From the NCBI GenBank assembly GCA_029216955.1, contig JANAVB010044017.1:5328734-5392733 (forward strand): a stretch of 64,000 nt of DNA. The letters are read 5' to 3'. Positions 22,291 to 35,269 of this stretch are shown here, piece after piece. The stretch comes from Iris pallida. Lineage: Eukaryota; Streptophyta; Magnoliopsida; Asparagales; Iridaceae. Below the pieces are notes generated by a model. That model saw only the letters and a program-made list of their open reading frames with translations, made no database searches and was not told the origin of the DNA. The first letter of the stretch is position 1. Each line of letters opens with the position of its first letter. The position numbers were made by a program, and so were the translations under genes.

Positions 22291-22670
22291 GTCATATCAG
22301 GTTTTATCTATTTGCATTCCTACCCTGCCTTAGCTTTATTTGATTCGGGAGCATCACATAGTTTCATAGCCACCAAATTCATATCTGCACACCATATAGT
22401 TACTGGCTTTAGCAAGAAGATCTGTAGGGTTATGACTGAGGAGGACCCCTACCTATTACTGAGATCTGTGAATGCCCTATCACCATAGCTGGCCATAACT
22501 TTATAACACCTTTGCTTGTCATGCCCTTACCTAACTATGATGTAGTCCTAGGGATGGACTGGTTGAGTAAGCAGCATACGCTGATAGACTGTCATCGAGG
22601 ATGTGTAGTCTTCAGCCCACCTGGAGAACCGGAGTTTGAAATCTCTCGAACTCCGGAGGAGATGGAATGT
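22291..22670 (+). pseudogene. Element D aspartic protease domain (frameshifted)
   Basis: The active-site motif ALFDSGASHSFIA is at about 22333-22371 in the gag frame. The frame is lost around 22445-22460 and the rest of the domain ([19 protein letters not shown]) continues in another frame from 22512. A one-base change of length accounts for this. The domain would cut the gag-pol polyprotein. Confidence 0.82.
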
Positions 22671-22699
22671 GTTACCTATACCTCTATCACTAAAGAGTC

Positions 22700-24060
22700 C
22701 GGACCTCCACACCCTATCATAGCAGAATTTATGGATGTTTTCCCTAATAGTCTGCCTGGGCTACCCCCAGATCGGGACATAGAATTTACCATTGACCTAG
22801 TCCCCGGCTCTCCCCCTATTTCTAAAGGATGCTACAGAGTCAACCCGAAGGAGGCCAAGGAGATGAAGGACCAGATCAATGAACTGAAGGCTCTGGGATT
22901 CATTCGAGACGGAGCTTCACCCTGGGGAGCACCTATCTTGTTTGTGCCCAAGAAGGACGGAACGGTACGGATGTGCATCGACTACCGGGCACTGAACAAT
23001 ATCACCATCAAGAACAAGTACCCTTTGCCCCGGATCGATGACTTGTTTGACCAACTCAGTGGAGCCAAGGTGTTCTCGAAGATTGACCTCAGATCCGGCT
23101 ACCATCAGATCAAGGTCAGGAAGGAGGAGATTCCCAAGACGGCATTCAACACCAAGTATGGGCAGTTTGAATTCTTGGTTATACCGTTTGGACTGACTAA
23201 TGCTCCTGCTGTATTCATGAACCTTATGAACAAGGTTTTCCATGAATACTTAGATCAATTTGTTGTTGTCTTCATTGATGACATTTTGATCTATTCGAAG
23301 ACTGAAGAGGAGCATGAGGAGCACCTCAGGAAAGTTCTGGAAACTTTGAGGAAGGAGTAGCTGTATGGTAAGCTTTCCAAATGTGAATTCTTTCTAGACA
23401 AGGTAGATTTTCTTGGCCATATTGTCACAGGAGAAGGAATTTCTGTAGATCCTAAGAAGATAGCCGCTGTGGAGAAGTGGTCTACCCCAAGCTCAGTTGC
23501 TGAAATCAGGAGTTTCTTGGGTTTGGCGGGATACTACCGGAAGTTCGTGAAGGACTTTGCTAGAATTGCCGAGCCGATGACGAAGCTGACTCGGAAGAAT
23601 AAAGAGTTCGTCTGGACGGAAGAGTGTCAAGCGGCATTTGACGAGCTGAAGAAGAGGCTTACCACTGCACCAATTCTTACGCTACCCGCAGGATCCGGTG
23701 GTTTCACAATCTACAGTGATGCCTCTGGAAAAGGACTGGGATGTGTTCTTCAACAAATGGGAAAGTAATTGCTTATGCATCTAGGAAATTGCGGACTCAT
23801 GAGAAGAATTACCCCACACATGACCTGGAGCTGGCGGCAGTTATCTTTGCGTTGAAGCTATGGAAGCACTATCTGTATGGAGAGAGAGTGGAGATATACA
23901 CAGACCACAAAAGTCTGAAGTATGTTTTCACTCAGAAAGAGTTGAACATGAGGCAAAGAAGATGGCTGGAGCTAATGAAGGATTTTGACATCGACCTGCA
24001 ATACCACCCGGGTAAGGCTAATGTGGTCGTTGATGCACTTAGTCGATACCCAGTGGCGAT
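22700..24060 (+). pseudogene. Element D reverse transcriptase and RNase H (broken)
   Basis: The domain begins [17 protein letters not shown] and shows [45 protein letters not shown] and the catalytic FIDD at 23271-23282. A TAG at 23358 replaces a residue between RKE and [10 protein letters not shown]. After [11 protein letters not shown] and [11 protein letters not shown] comes RNase H ([14 protein letters not shown], then a one-base frameshift near 23755, [20 protein letters not shown] and [13 protein letters not shown]). The order and motifs are those of Ty3/gypsy. Apart from one stop and one frameshift it is well preserved. Confidence 0.9.
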
Positions 24061-25362
24061 GTTCTTGACCAAGGAGCGGCATCTGCTAGAGGACATCGAG
24101 AATCTTGGATTAGAGATCATATTGCCTGGAGATAGAAGGATGGAGCTGGATGCTGATTCAGTACTGATGAAGTTGCAAGTGAGCTCGTATCTGATGGACA
24201 AGATCAAGGAGACTCAGTTTCAAGACGAGGCACTTTGCAAACTGAGAGACCAAGTATTGGCGGGAACACTTGAGGGTTTTTCAATCGCCAGCGATGGAGC
24301 TTTGAAGAATGGTACGAGGCTTTGTGTACCATCTGGCGAACTGAAGAACGAACTGATGAAGGAAGCGCACCAGTCGCAGTATTCTATACATCCTGGAACT
24401 AATAAGATGTATCGGGATATGCGCACTATTGTTTGGTGGTATGGAATGAAGAAGGATGTGTCCAGATTCGTGGCGAGATGTTTGATCTATCTGCAAGTGA
24501 AAGCCAGTAGACAGAGACCCGCAGGACTTCTACAACCGCTGGACATTCCGGAGTGGAAGTGGGAGCACATCACAATGGACTTCGCGTCATGTTTGCCTCG
24601 TTCCCAAGGAGGGAAGGATGCCATCTGGGTTATAGTGGACCGACTAACCAAGTCAGCTCACTTTATCCCCTTCAAGGTTGGTTTATCCACCGAGAAGTTG
24701 GCGACACTATACATGCGACACATCTACCGGATTCATGGAGTACCGGTAAGCATTGTATCTGACCGAGACACTCGTTTTACCTCTCACTTTTGGAAAAGTT
24801 TGTATGACAGCCTGGGACACAGTTGAAGTTCAGCACTGCCTATCACCCCCAGACAGATGGTCAATCAGAGAGGACGATTCAGACACTGGAGGATATGCTG
24901 AGATCGTGTGTCTTGGAGTTCGGAGGATCGTGGGAAGACCATTTGCACTTGGTAGAGTTTTCTTATAATAACAGCTACCAAGCCATCATTGGTATGACCC
25001 CATTTGAGGCTCTGTATGGACGTCGTTGCCGTACACCATTGGCATGGGACGACGTAGGAGAAAGAGTACGACTGGGCCCAGAGATGGTGTCCGACGCAGT
25101 AGAGAAGGTGAAGATAATCAGAGACAAGCTCAGAATTGCCCAGGACAGACAGAAGCATTGGGCAGACAGCAGTCGTCGACCACTGGAGTTTGAAGAAGGA
25201 AATAAGGTCTTTGTGAAGATTTTTCCTACCAGAGGTACAATCAGATTTGGCAGAGCTGGGAAGCTGAGTCCCAGGTACATTGGACCATTTGAAGTTCTGA
25301 GCCGGATTGGAGAAGTGGCGTATAGGTTAGCTCTACCAGCTAATCTAGAGGGCGTGCACGAG
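24061..25362 (+). pseudogene. Element D integrase, C-terminus deleted
   Basis: The zinc-binding part reads [17 protein letters not shown] and then RCLIYLQVK, where Tyr stands in place of the last Cys of the CxxC pair. The core has [25 protein letters not shown] (24754-24789) and [21 protein letters not shown] one-base frameshift lies near 24815. The C-terminal part continues through [20 protein letters not shown] and ends at LEGVHE, where a deletion joins it directly to the middle of the 3' LTR; the chromodomain region is gone. Confidence 0.9.
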
Positions 25363-26451
25363 TAGGATTAATTAATATTAATATTAATTATTAGTTAGAA
25401 ATTCACGATTTTCTCATATAAAGAAAAGAAAATATATTTATATATATAATTATAAAATACTAACTATTTCCCAATAAATTGATAAAAACAAGTATTCCGA
25501 AATAAAATATAAATTTAGATTTCCTTAAATGTAACGCACTAGAAAAACGTGTTTTTGATTGTGTTGGTTAATACAAGACTAAAAATTGACTAGGAGACAA
25601 AAATCTAGAGATTGTAACTAGATAATTCTAGAGTTGTGGTTTCTGAGACAAATTCTCGGAATGTAGGATTTCAAGGAAGAGTGTGACTGTTCAAATCCCG
25701 AAGTACCAATCTCGTCCAACCTGAGAAGTTTAAGGCAAGTACATTTATGTAAATTTACGATTATTTTAACAATCATTTCATTGCAAGTTTAAACCATTGT
25801 TATACACGAACTCTTTCGAGAGTACTGACCGTACTGTTGGGGACTGGGGGAGTAGAGTAGTGGATATGACCAAATCCAAAATTAGGATAACTGACTGTAT
25901 TAGCTTTCCCCTCTTCACACGGGGACAAGCCATACCGTATCGCTAGGATACTACTGTAACCCAATCCGGTCATATTCATTACCTATTCACATCACTGTAC
26001 TGTATTATTTCAAAACTGTTCATCTTCAAACTGTTTAAAAGTGCATGATATTAATTGTCATTTTAATTGTTAAAATTTGCATGAATTGTACTTTGCTCCT
26101 TTCCTGACTGGATCCCCGTAGGTACTACTGATGACCTGGAGATGCTGATCAATAGCTACTATGATCCTGATTTGTACCCGACGGTACTTCCATCTGAGGA
26201 GGATGTTGTGGCGTCTCCATAGATGCTACTTTAGTTTGAGAGTTTAGTTGTTTCTATGTTATTTCTAGTTTATGAATCCTTGTAACAGAACAAGTTTTAA
26301 ATTATCATTTAAATAAAGGTTGTGGCAAACTTAGTTTCAAATGTTGTTGATCACCTGTATATGGATTACAGCTTACTGCCGCCGTATCATCAACGGTGCA
26401 GGCTGGACATGATCCGATTCGACTCAAATATTTGGGAACCGGGTCGTGACA
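25358..26451 (+). mobile_element. Element D 3' LTR, 5' end deleted
   Basis: The 1094 bp correspond exactly to 19649-20742 of the 5' LTR. The first 1853 bp of the LTR and the polypurine tract are missing. The junction ACGAG (25358-25362) is shared by integrase and LTR. The LTR ends GGGTCGTGACA, followed by the GAACT duplication. Confidence 0.92.
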
Positions 26452-28254
26452 GAACTGGACCCCCGATCGTTATTGTTAAGACAAGCATCAATAATCATGT
26501 CATGTCACAATCTTGTACAGGATCTGGACAAGACTAAGCTGAGCTAGATTCCATCCAATCAATCACGGCCAAGCAAAGAGTATGGCTTGATACTTTAACT
26601 AACTAGGGTTATCACAGGCCTAGTTACTAGCAAGATGCAATAAGATTATCCCAACAGCCACAAGCCCTGCAGACCATCCGGTTATCCAGGTCGAATGTCC
26701 GTTTATTAAAGAATGCAATACGTGACTGTGTGCTAGAAATGTGCCCTACTTATCGGTAGGATACAAGTCCACTGAATGCGCCCAGATAACGGAATTGCCT
26801 GTAGCTGGGAATCTCTTCTTGACTACGGAATCATTCTAGTTAATTAGCCTTAGTCAATTTCAGTAGGTACCCCTGACCGTGGTACTCAGAGATTCACATC
26901 CTAGACATGATACAAGACAGTACCAGCTTATTTATACAAACACAATCTCCGACGGTGTCCACGTCTTTCATACTTGTCATGTCAGGCTAGCTGTCATAAC
27001 AGTATGTCGAGACATATCATGTCAGTTTACTTGTCAAGAGTGCGCCACAACGGGCTATTATCGTGTTCTATTCTTATCTTATCCTGAATGAGAGAAACTT
27101 GCATAAAATAGATAGTGACATATTCTTGAAGCTAAGGAAAAGATCAACAAGTTTCATGTTTTGAGTTTTTTAAGATTATAGCTACAAAACAACTTAAATA
27201 GGCAAAAACAGTGAAATAGGGCCATTCCGGCGCATGGGATTCCTGCACAATCGGTGCGTGGGATTCCTGCACAATCGGCGCGTGGGATTCCTGCACAATC
27301 GGCGCATGGGATTCCTGCACCATCGGCGCGTGGGATTCCTGCACCATCGGCACGTGGGATTCCTGTACCATCGGCGCATTGGATTCCTGCACAATCGGCA
27401 CGTGGGATTCCTGCACAATCGGCACGTGGGATTCCTACACAATCGGCGCATAGGATTCCTGCACCATCAGCGCATGGGATTCTGCACCATCGGCACGTGG
27501 GATTCCTGCACAATCGGTGTGTGGGATTCCTGTACGATCGGCGCGTGGGATTCCTGCACCATCGGCGCGTGGGAAACTCACGTTGCGTCTTCAGTACATG
27601 CGCGTAGGGAACCTACGTGCATGACACGCTCGAAGTTTAAGGGATGCGTTGCCGGGACTTCACAGCGCATGGCCTTCCGGCGTATGGCCTCCCGGGCGCA
27701 TGGGGGTCATCGTCCCCAAACAGCAAGTTCAGCCATAAAAGTTCCGAAAACTTGCCATGGCCATAACTTCCTCATCCGAAGTCGAAATCAAGGGAAACAA
27801 AAGCCAAAACCGCATGAAATTGAATTTTCTACAACATAGGACCATTAGTTTTCGAAAATAACCAAGTTTTAGATATCAAAACCAAGAAAACCGAAAAGTT
27901 ACAAACTTAGATCTACAAGAATCTATCCATCAAATCCAAAAATGTCAAGTTCTAAAGAGGCTTAGAATTAAGTAAGGAAGAGAATGGAACAATAAAACTT
28001 GAGATCTATCATGAAGCAAGTTTGTACTTGCCTAAGCTCTCTCTCTCTCTCCCTCCTGGTGGTTGAAAAAGTAATGGTAGAGAAGAAGAAGTAAAATGAA
28101 GAGAGAGAATGAGGGAATGGGTTAATAAATGGTGATGGTGGTGGTAGGTAAGGGTTCTCCTCTTGGTTCATGATGAACCAAGGTAACCCAAGCCTAGCCG
28201 AACCAACCCAAAATAGACCAAGCCATGTAATGCCAAGATAAGCCAAGATATGCT

Positions 28255-28255
<1 letters not shown>
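26452..28255 (-). mobile_element. LTR C, 5' part (right of D)
   Basis: This continues LTR C after the D insertion. Read on minus it has a TTGGTTC-rich start (28190-28240), a CT-rich leader, the hairpin GCAAGT-ACAA-ACTTGC (28031-28016), a minisatellite and the conserved stretch shared with A and B. The very first bases of the LTR are lost in the AT repeats beyond 28255. There is no gene; open frames at 27144-27839 on both strands come from the 24 bp repeats. Confidence 0.78.
27230..27580 (-). repeat. LTR C minisatellite, 24 bp
   Basis: About 14 copies of a 24 bp unit; on plus each reads GGGATTCCTGCACAATCGGC plus GCGT or GCAT. Because 24 is a multiple of three, several frames stay open and give eight-residue peptide repeats, which I do not regard as a protein. 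Confidence 0.93.
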
Positions 28256-28677
<422 letters not shown>

Positions 28678-28787
28678 AGGAGCTATCTATTTAGACACAT
28701 GTATATATACAAATACAATCAAGTATCTATATACAGTAAAAATCAAAGCTAACTAACTAAACTGAAATCGATATACATATTATACAT

Positions 28788-29233
<446 letters not shown>

Positions 29234-29235
<2 letters not shown>

Positions 29236-30756
29236 CCTGATGGATGCTTCTTGGGGAGCCAGCAGACAGGGGTGGGGACACCCTTGGTGGCCGGCCCCCT
29301 GGTGGCCGCCGTCGTGGTGGGCTGCCCCCTGGCAGCGTGCGTCGGGTTTTCTCCCCGGACTGCTCCCCCTTCCGTCCGCTACAGGCGGCTTGGCCACCCA
29401 CCTCCGGCAGCCCACACTCGGCAGCCTCCCCTGCTGTCCTCAGTGCCGCCGCCCTCTTCCCCCGCGGCGACGGCCCCGTCGCCCCCGGCGTCTCCGTCGC
29501 AGGCGTCAACGAGTCTCAGCCTCTTCTGTCGCTGCTGGGCCGCCACCGGTCGGTGGCGTCCCCCGCGCAGCGCGCCACCTCCATCCGCCGCTCTTCTCTC
29601 GGGGCACCCGGAGTCGCCTCCCCCCCCCACAGCGGCCCCTTCGTCGGACCTCGTCTCGCCTCCGGAGGCCTCCCAACTTCTCCCCGCGGTGGTCCCCCCC
29701 TTTGGCCCTGGCGCGAAGGCCCTCCTCGGCATCGCCCCCCCTCGGCGGCCCAGCCTCCCCAGCGACGGCCTCTTCCCTCTCAGCCATCGTCCCCGCTTCG
29801 GCTCCTTCGCCAGCCTCCGCCCCAGCTTCAGTGGCCTCCCTCCCCCCCGCGTCCCTCCCCGCGATGGCGTTCCCCCCTTAGGCTCTGGCCGCCCGCCCCC
29901 TGAGTTGGCCCAACTCGGCCTCGTCATCCATCAGTCCCCAGGCTGACTCTCCCGGCGGCCCGGCCCCCCCTGCGCCGGTTCTCCCCCTCACAGTCGTCGT
30001 CCCCCATGGCGGTCCCACCCTCTCCCTGGCATCGGAACCCCCCCACTCGTCGGCGGTGGTGCTCTCCCCTAACCCTCCTTCGTGGGCTTGCGTGGCCAAG
30101 CAGTCGCCGGCGACGGCCAGCCACTCGCTCCCAGCGTCGGCGCGGTCCCCTCCCCGCCTCGCAATTAGCGGAGGCCTTCAGCGCTCTCTCTGGCACCTGC
30201 CGGAGCAGCCCCCTACCCGGGGGTAGGACACCCCCTCTCCTTGGCCGCCCGCCCCCCCTCTTTCCGTCGGTGGCCGAGACCCCCTCCCCCTCTCCTCTGC
30301 CGTCCCCGACCCCTCCCGTGATCGCCTCCTCGGCGCTCCTCCGGTCGGCGAACCCCTCCGTCACCGCTCGCCGGCCCTTCGTTGGAGCCCCCCTCTCTGC
30401 TCCGGTCCGCGTGCCGGGTGGGGCCGAGACCTCGTGTTGTGCGCCCCTTTGGGCAGTGCGCCACCATCCCCCTGGGGCAGTGCGCTACCCACCTCGGGCT
30501 TCGTGCCTACTTTGGGTAGCGTGCACACCAACCCCCTCTAGTGCTTCTTCCGCCTAATCTTTTTTTGTCTGTTTCAAAATGGGTCGCATTTCGATTTTGT
30601 GTTGTTTCGAAATTTTGGCCCTCCAAAATTTCGATTCTACGTTTTTTTTAACGTATTCATGTATGCACTTTCTTTTACAGGACCCTTTTGTTGTTCGGTC
30701 CTGTCCCCGTATGTATTGCTCTTTTTGAGCATCCTTTTAATTTTCAATAAAATGTC

Positions 30757-30760
<4 letters not shown>
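29234..30760 (+). mobile_element. LINE-2: short, GC-rich LINE derivative
   Basis: A 1.5 kb GC-rich segment bounded on both sides by (TA)n. Its right end has a LINE 3' UTR layout (CTTTTTGAGCATCC, TTTTCAATAAAATG) related to the fragment at 1-326. Its left part resembles in composition the GC-rich 5' region of LINE-1, and a frame contains SWACVAKQSP, reminiscent of the start of plant LINE ORF1. No endonuclease or reverse transcriptase is present, so it is internally deleted and non-autonomous. Open frames on both strands (29244-30557) are Pro/Ser/Arg-rich products of base composition. Confidence 0.55.

Positions 30761-30821
<61 letters not shown>
30761..30821. repeat. (TA)n microsatellite
   Basis: TA run between LINE-2 and the outer half of the E 5' LTR, at the same LTR position as 327-353. 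Confidence 0.95.
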
Positions 30822-30824
<3 letters not shown>

Positions 30825-32622
30825 ATGTAAAGAGCTATATATATAACATATGGTAGTATCACTTGAAAGTAAAAATAGAGATTAATACTAACAAGCTCAG
30901 AATCTAATTAACATAATATATACTCAGAAATCTAATTTAATTCTCAGAATAAATCAATTTATAACAAAATCAATTCAAAATATATATATCAACTGAACCC
31001 GAAAACCCAACTCAATGCTCAAAACTCACAATACTCAACTAGAACCCGTGAAACTTGGCAAACATGAAGGTGTATACGTGTGTGACATGCTCGGGTACTC
31101 ACAGGGTCGAACCCGTGTCTGTAGCATGTCCACGGAGTGCGTATCAAAGAAAACCGAATACGCGTGTATTGACAAGTGTACGTGCACGTGCATTTCGTTC
31201 GATTGAATGCCACAAGCAACACGAGGAGCCTCGTGCCCGTGAACGTAGCTTGGTGGGGTCTACGTCTAGGTCTAGAAAACACTGACATGACACCACGTCG
31301 TGTCCACATGTCGCAGCATACGCGAACCAGCACGGCTGTGTGGGCACGCGTGCAGCCTCTTGGGCGCGTGTCGAGCCCCGTGGCTCGCAAAATAAGCCAC
31401 TGTCATGTCTTGGGGTTGGGTCCCTGGGTAGCCTAGGTCTAGGGCTTCATACTAGTGCTCCTGGAACGGGTCCTCTTCGTGTCATGTTCGCGTACGAAGG
31501 CCGTGTTAGCGGCAAATTCTGGTGCGTACACAGTGCTGGCTGAACCATGCAGGTTGGATTTCCCCGCACATGCTCCACGTAATGTCGTGAAATTTTAAGA
31601 GCACGTGGGCAGAGGTTGCCCCCACACGTCCATAAAATTTCACGTAAAACAGAGTCCTGTGCGTCGAGTTACGACACTCGGACAGCAGGGCATGCACGGG
31701 GCCGTGTACGGGCCTCGTGCACGCGTGTCTATGTCCGATTCGGACACTGAAATCGTGTCGAATCAAGATCCGTCTTCACAAAAGTTATTTCAAATCGTAA
31801 CAGCAATAAATTTGTGAAAACAGAATTGACAAATACCAACTTTCAGTTCTAAGTGGCATTTCATCGAACACGTGTTCCATAGGACCGACACGTATCCGAT
31901 ACGGCTATCAAAAGAATACAAAAGCATACCAACCTTCATGCACAGGTCCGAGGTACCTATATGGATGCATCTGCGAAGAAAAATCAGAAATAACAAGTGT
32001 TTAGAGGGGTTTACCTATTGAGAGTCAATATCTCAATGCAATAAGCCTTCAAACGCGTCGATGTCGATTTTCTCCGGTCCAACGCCTCCGATTCCTCGCT
32101 AGCAAGTCTCCAGTAGGTTCCTCTCCTCCCAACGGTCGCAACGCACTTTGTTTGGAAGGATTTGGGTGAGAAACGAGAGAAATGGACTTTTAGAGGAGAA
32201 AGGAAAAGGTAGGGTTTTTGAACTTGTGACGGCTACTAGGTTTTCTCACAATGAGAGGGGGAGCTGCTGTATTTGGCCGGCCAGGGCATATGGGGATTAG
32301 GGTTAGGGTTTGGTCATGGGCCAAACACTCCTCAAGTTGCTTAAAAGCCTAATGACAAAAAGGCTAAAAAGGCTATATGAAAAATGACTTTAAAATGATT
32401 TAAATGATTCCTAAATTGGACAATAGCTCTAAATTAAAATCTAAAAAGCCAATTAAGTCTCTAATTATATTATTAGGCTTCTAGTCAAGGTTGACTAAGG
32501 TTATACCACCTTCTACGACCAAAATACCAATCAAAGCCAAACACCAATTATTTTAATTAATAAAAAATTAAATTAGTACACAATGGCTAAAATACCTCTA
32601 ATTAGAAAAATTGAGTGTGACA
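30822..32622 (-). mobile_element. Element E 5' LTR, outer (5') half
   Basis: Nearly co-linear with 354-2147. On minus the LTR begins TGTCACACTCAA at 32622. It includes the telo-box pair at 32298-32312 and a GC-rich ACGTG-dense zone (31050-31760). It is bordered on the right by GTTCA (32623-32627), part of the B LTR sequence (compare AGTTCATAAAGAG at 40560), showing that E inserted in the B 5' LTR. The short frames here are not conserved as protein. Confidence 0.85.
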
Positions 32623-33768
32623 GTTCATAAAAAGATTTCCCAACTATAGGCAGTCCCGTTATCTTGGCGCTTTAATTGGATTTGTAGTCTGTCGTCGAGT
32701 AGAGCACATTTTCAGCACACACTGTCATATGTTTCACCCCCAAGTCACCTAATACAACTCTCTCAACTTGCAACTGGATAACCTGGATTAAGTCTGCAGG
32801 GCTTGTGGCTGTTGGAATATCTCATTTCATCTTGTTAGTAATTAGGCTTGTGATAATCCCGAGTTTTAAAAGTATCATGTCGTACTTGTTGCTTGGCCGG
32901 GATTGATGGATGGAGTCCAGTCTAGGCTTGTCTAGACAGTAGTCATTTCAGGATTACTTTAGCATATTACAGTTATGCTTTACTCTTATCGATAAATGAC
33001 TGGAGACTAAGCTCTGTTCAGGTGAAGTGTTACAATCCCGGTCCTTGTTTGGTTTACGGGTTGTAACTTGGTTAACGGAATAGTTCCTTAGTTATCTTAT
33101 CGTTTATCATCCTGATTTCCTTAACCCATGTCTTTTATTATCTATTATGTCTTTATGTGATAATATGCTGGTTTTAGTTCTTAAGTAAAGCCTCCCTTGT
33201 GGCACTTGCTCTTTCTGGGGTCTGACCCAGCTGGTTTTGTATGGCCAGATTTCGGAGTAGCTCCCGAGGATCTTCCAGTCTTTCAGCCAGATGGTGAATA
33301 CTAGACGTAACCCTGGCAAAGAGTGGGTTTCTTTTGCTCTTCCATTCTATTGTAAATTAATCTTTTGAGGCGTTTAGCCCCGAGCAAGTGTTAGCTCGTG
33401 TTGAAACTTTATTTCTGTCTGCCTAAGGACTGTAACATGATTGACAAATCCTAGAATTGATCATGTATGACTTAAACTCTTGTTAGTCTTCGCATTTTGT
33501 ACGACTAGCTTCATAATCATCTGAATATGTAATAGTTTGGGACGGCTTACCTTGTATGTCTAATGATCTTACATTTCGTAACAATTACTTTCTTGCTTAA
33601 GATTGAGACACTAGGCTTGTTCTTGACGATAAGTGACTGTTGGCTTATAGATAAACCCTCATGCATCTAGACAGCCGTGACCATATTGCAAGGTAGGATT
33701 CACTTCAAGGTACGTAGTTGGCTGTGTCTATCCTCCGCTCTCCAGTATTCTGGTTCTGGGGCGTGACA
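32623..33768 (+). mobile_element. Element B 5' LTR, 3' part
   Basis: It matches the end of the B 3' LTR (40561-41707) and ends CTGGGGCGTGACA. The first part of this LTR lies left of the window, beyond element E. It contains one GTTACAA...GGGTTGTAAC hairpin (near 33028-33068) and a conserved short frame (33188-33304). Confidence 0.88.
33188..33304 (+). CDS. Conserved short reading frame in the B 5' LTR (function unknown)
   Basis: Reads KPPLWHLLFLGSDPAGF, then WPDFGVAPEDLPVFQPDGEY and a stop at 33302-33304. The 3' LTR copy (41127-41243) differs by Gly-to-Glu, Val-to-Ala and silent changes; LTR C has a third version. It follows CTGGTTTTAG, a possible splice acceptor, and has no starting ATG. 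Coding is not proven. Confidence 0.3.
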   Translation, partial: KPPLWHLLFLGSDPAGFVWPDFGVAPEDLPVFQPDGEY

Positions 33769-33777
33769 CGGTTTAAG

Positions 33778-33793
33778 TGGTGGCCCACGTAGG
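33778..33793 (+). other. Element B putative primer binding site
   Basis: TGGTGGCCCACGTAGG, nine bases past the LTR end; corresponds to the site in D, E and F. Confidence 0.5.
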
Positions 33794-33959
33794 TCTTGTA
33801 AATCAAGATGTGTGAGGGTTTTACTGAATAGATGTCTCAATCAGCGCTCGCCCTTGACCTCTACTCGTGTCTTCTAATCTTTCTGAAATCTTGACCTGAT
33901 CACATGCTTATATCCTCGATCTATCTTGGTCCTTTCTTATTGTTCCCTTATGTCATTTC

Positions 33960-35240
33960 TTCAGTAGCATTGCTCCTGGTCTTGCTGAACAGCAAGGTGG
34001 AGCGCCTCCAGGGAACCAGCAGTAACCTGGAGACTAAGCCCAGCACTCTGAAGCAGCCTCCCGAGTCATGTATTCTGGGAACCTAGAGCCCCCGATTCTG
34101 CTAGACCAGCCTGCAGAGCCTGACAATGAACCCTAGTAGGACTCATCAGGGAGTTACTTGTGTCACAAGATCGTCGGGGCGATGCCCTGTACTAGACAAT
34201 ACAAGATGCCATGGGCAGAGTTGGTTATCAAGGGAACAACGCGACCAACAGCTTCAAGCGCCTGAACCCTCCTTTCTTTGATGGCAGTGAAGATGCTATC
34301 GCTGCTGATGCATAGCTTCAGGACATAGAGGTTATCCTAGAGGCAGCTAAAATTCCTGATGAAGAGAAGGTGGCCGTTGTGCACCTACAGTTATTGGACT
34401 TAGCCCGCAGCTAATGGGCGATGCTAGCAGTTGGATTAGCAACGCCTATTTTATGGGCAATATTCAGCAACAAGTTCCAGACGAAGTATTTCGACGCAGT
34501 AGCTCAGTATGATCTGCAGACGAGATTCACTAATCTCAAGCAGATGGGAAAGACGGTCGATGGATATGCGGTCGAGTTTTCAAGACTTAGTCGGTTTGCT
34601 TCTACCTTGGTGGCAACCAAATTGGACCGAGCCCAGCGATTCCAGTAAGGACTCCACCTAGAGATTATTATATCAGTGGAGCAGTTTGAGCACCATACGT
34701 TTGATGCCGTCTTGTGAGTAACAAAGATGCATGAATATACTTCGCAGAGAATTATAGATAGAAGTGGAGGACAAAAGAGGTCTCATGGGCAGATGTCCCA
34801 GTCATCAGCACCAGTTCCGGCAGCAAGGCTTTGACTATTAGAGCTCCTAGGAGGTCGACCACAGTTTCGTCGGTTCAGCACTCGACACCAACGTATCCTC
34901 AGCCGCAGAAGCAGAAGCAGTCTTCCGCAGTGGACTACTCTCATTATGGAAGCCAGGACATGTAGTATCAGAATATCGCATAGCACAGGGATTATGCTTG
35001 GCTTGTAGGGCACCGGATTACAAGATAGGGTCATATCCGAATAAAGTCAGTTCATCATCATCAAACCTAATCAGTCCATCGATTAGGATTCCAGTACCAG
35101 TGCAGCAGCAGTACCAGTCTCCAAGGCTATTGCCGCCTAAGGCTCAACAGTATGCCCAAGCTCAGATTCATAACCGACGGAGAGGTTTCCAGCAGAGGGG
35201 ACCAGCACCAAAGGACAAGGACAGGCTATGGCTCTGACCG
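33960..35240 (+). pseudogene. Element B gag (broken)
   Basis: Capsid-like segments are visible: RLNPPFFDGSEDAIAADA (about 34258-34312), VILEAAKIPDEEKVAVVHLQL, NKFQTKYFDAVAQYDLQTRF and NLKQMGKTVDGYAVEFSRLS. A zinc knuckle near 34993-35040 reads CLACRAPDYKIGSYP, with Tyr at the His and at the final Cys position. Stops occur at about 34315, 34411 and 34648. The start codon cannot be fixed. It is more decayed than gag in D, consistent with an older insertion. Confidence 0.75.
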
Positions 35241-35269
35241 TGGCAGAATGTTGGCATCAGGTGAGGTGG

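Larger units (their letters stand above)
17796..26451 (+). mobile_element. Element D, chromovirus-like LTR retrotransposon inserted in LTR C
   Basis: D is flanked by the 5 bp duplication GAACT (17791-17795 and 26452-26456); joining the flanks restores LTR C sequence, as seen in A near 16520. It consists of a 5' LTR (17796-20742), primer site, gag, protease, reverse transcriptase, RNase H and most of integrase, then a 3' LTR that has lost its first 1853 bp. The two LTR copies overlap over exactly 1094 bp without indels and with roughly 14 differences counted by eye, so the insertion is fairly young. Its pol carries at least three frameshifts and one stop. Confidence 0.93.

Noticed and set aside
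24220..24496. Minus-strand frames opposite the D integrase
   Set aside because: Antisense shadows of the conserved plus-strand pol frame.
27144..27839. Overlapping open frames on both strands with regular eight-residue repeats
   Set aside because: They are translations of the 24 bp LTR C minisatellite; a unit divisible by three keeps frames open. No start context or family match.
29244..30557. Pro/Ser/Arg-rich open frames of 140-250 codons on both strands
   Set aside because: GC-rich sequence open in many frames simultaneously; treated as LINE-2 non-coding or decayed sequence.
33107..33319. 70-codon minus-strand frame repeated at 41046-41258
   Set aside because: Antisense of the conserved short plus-strand frame in the B LTRs, where the base changes fit the plus strand at least as well; only the plus frame is also seen in LTR C with the same end.
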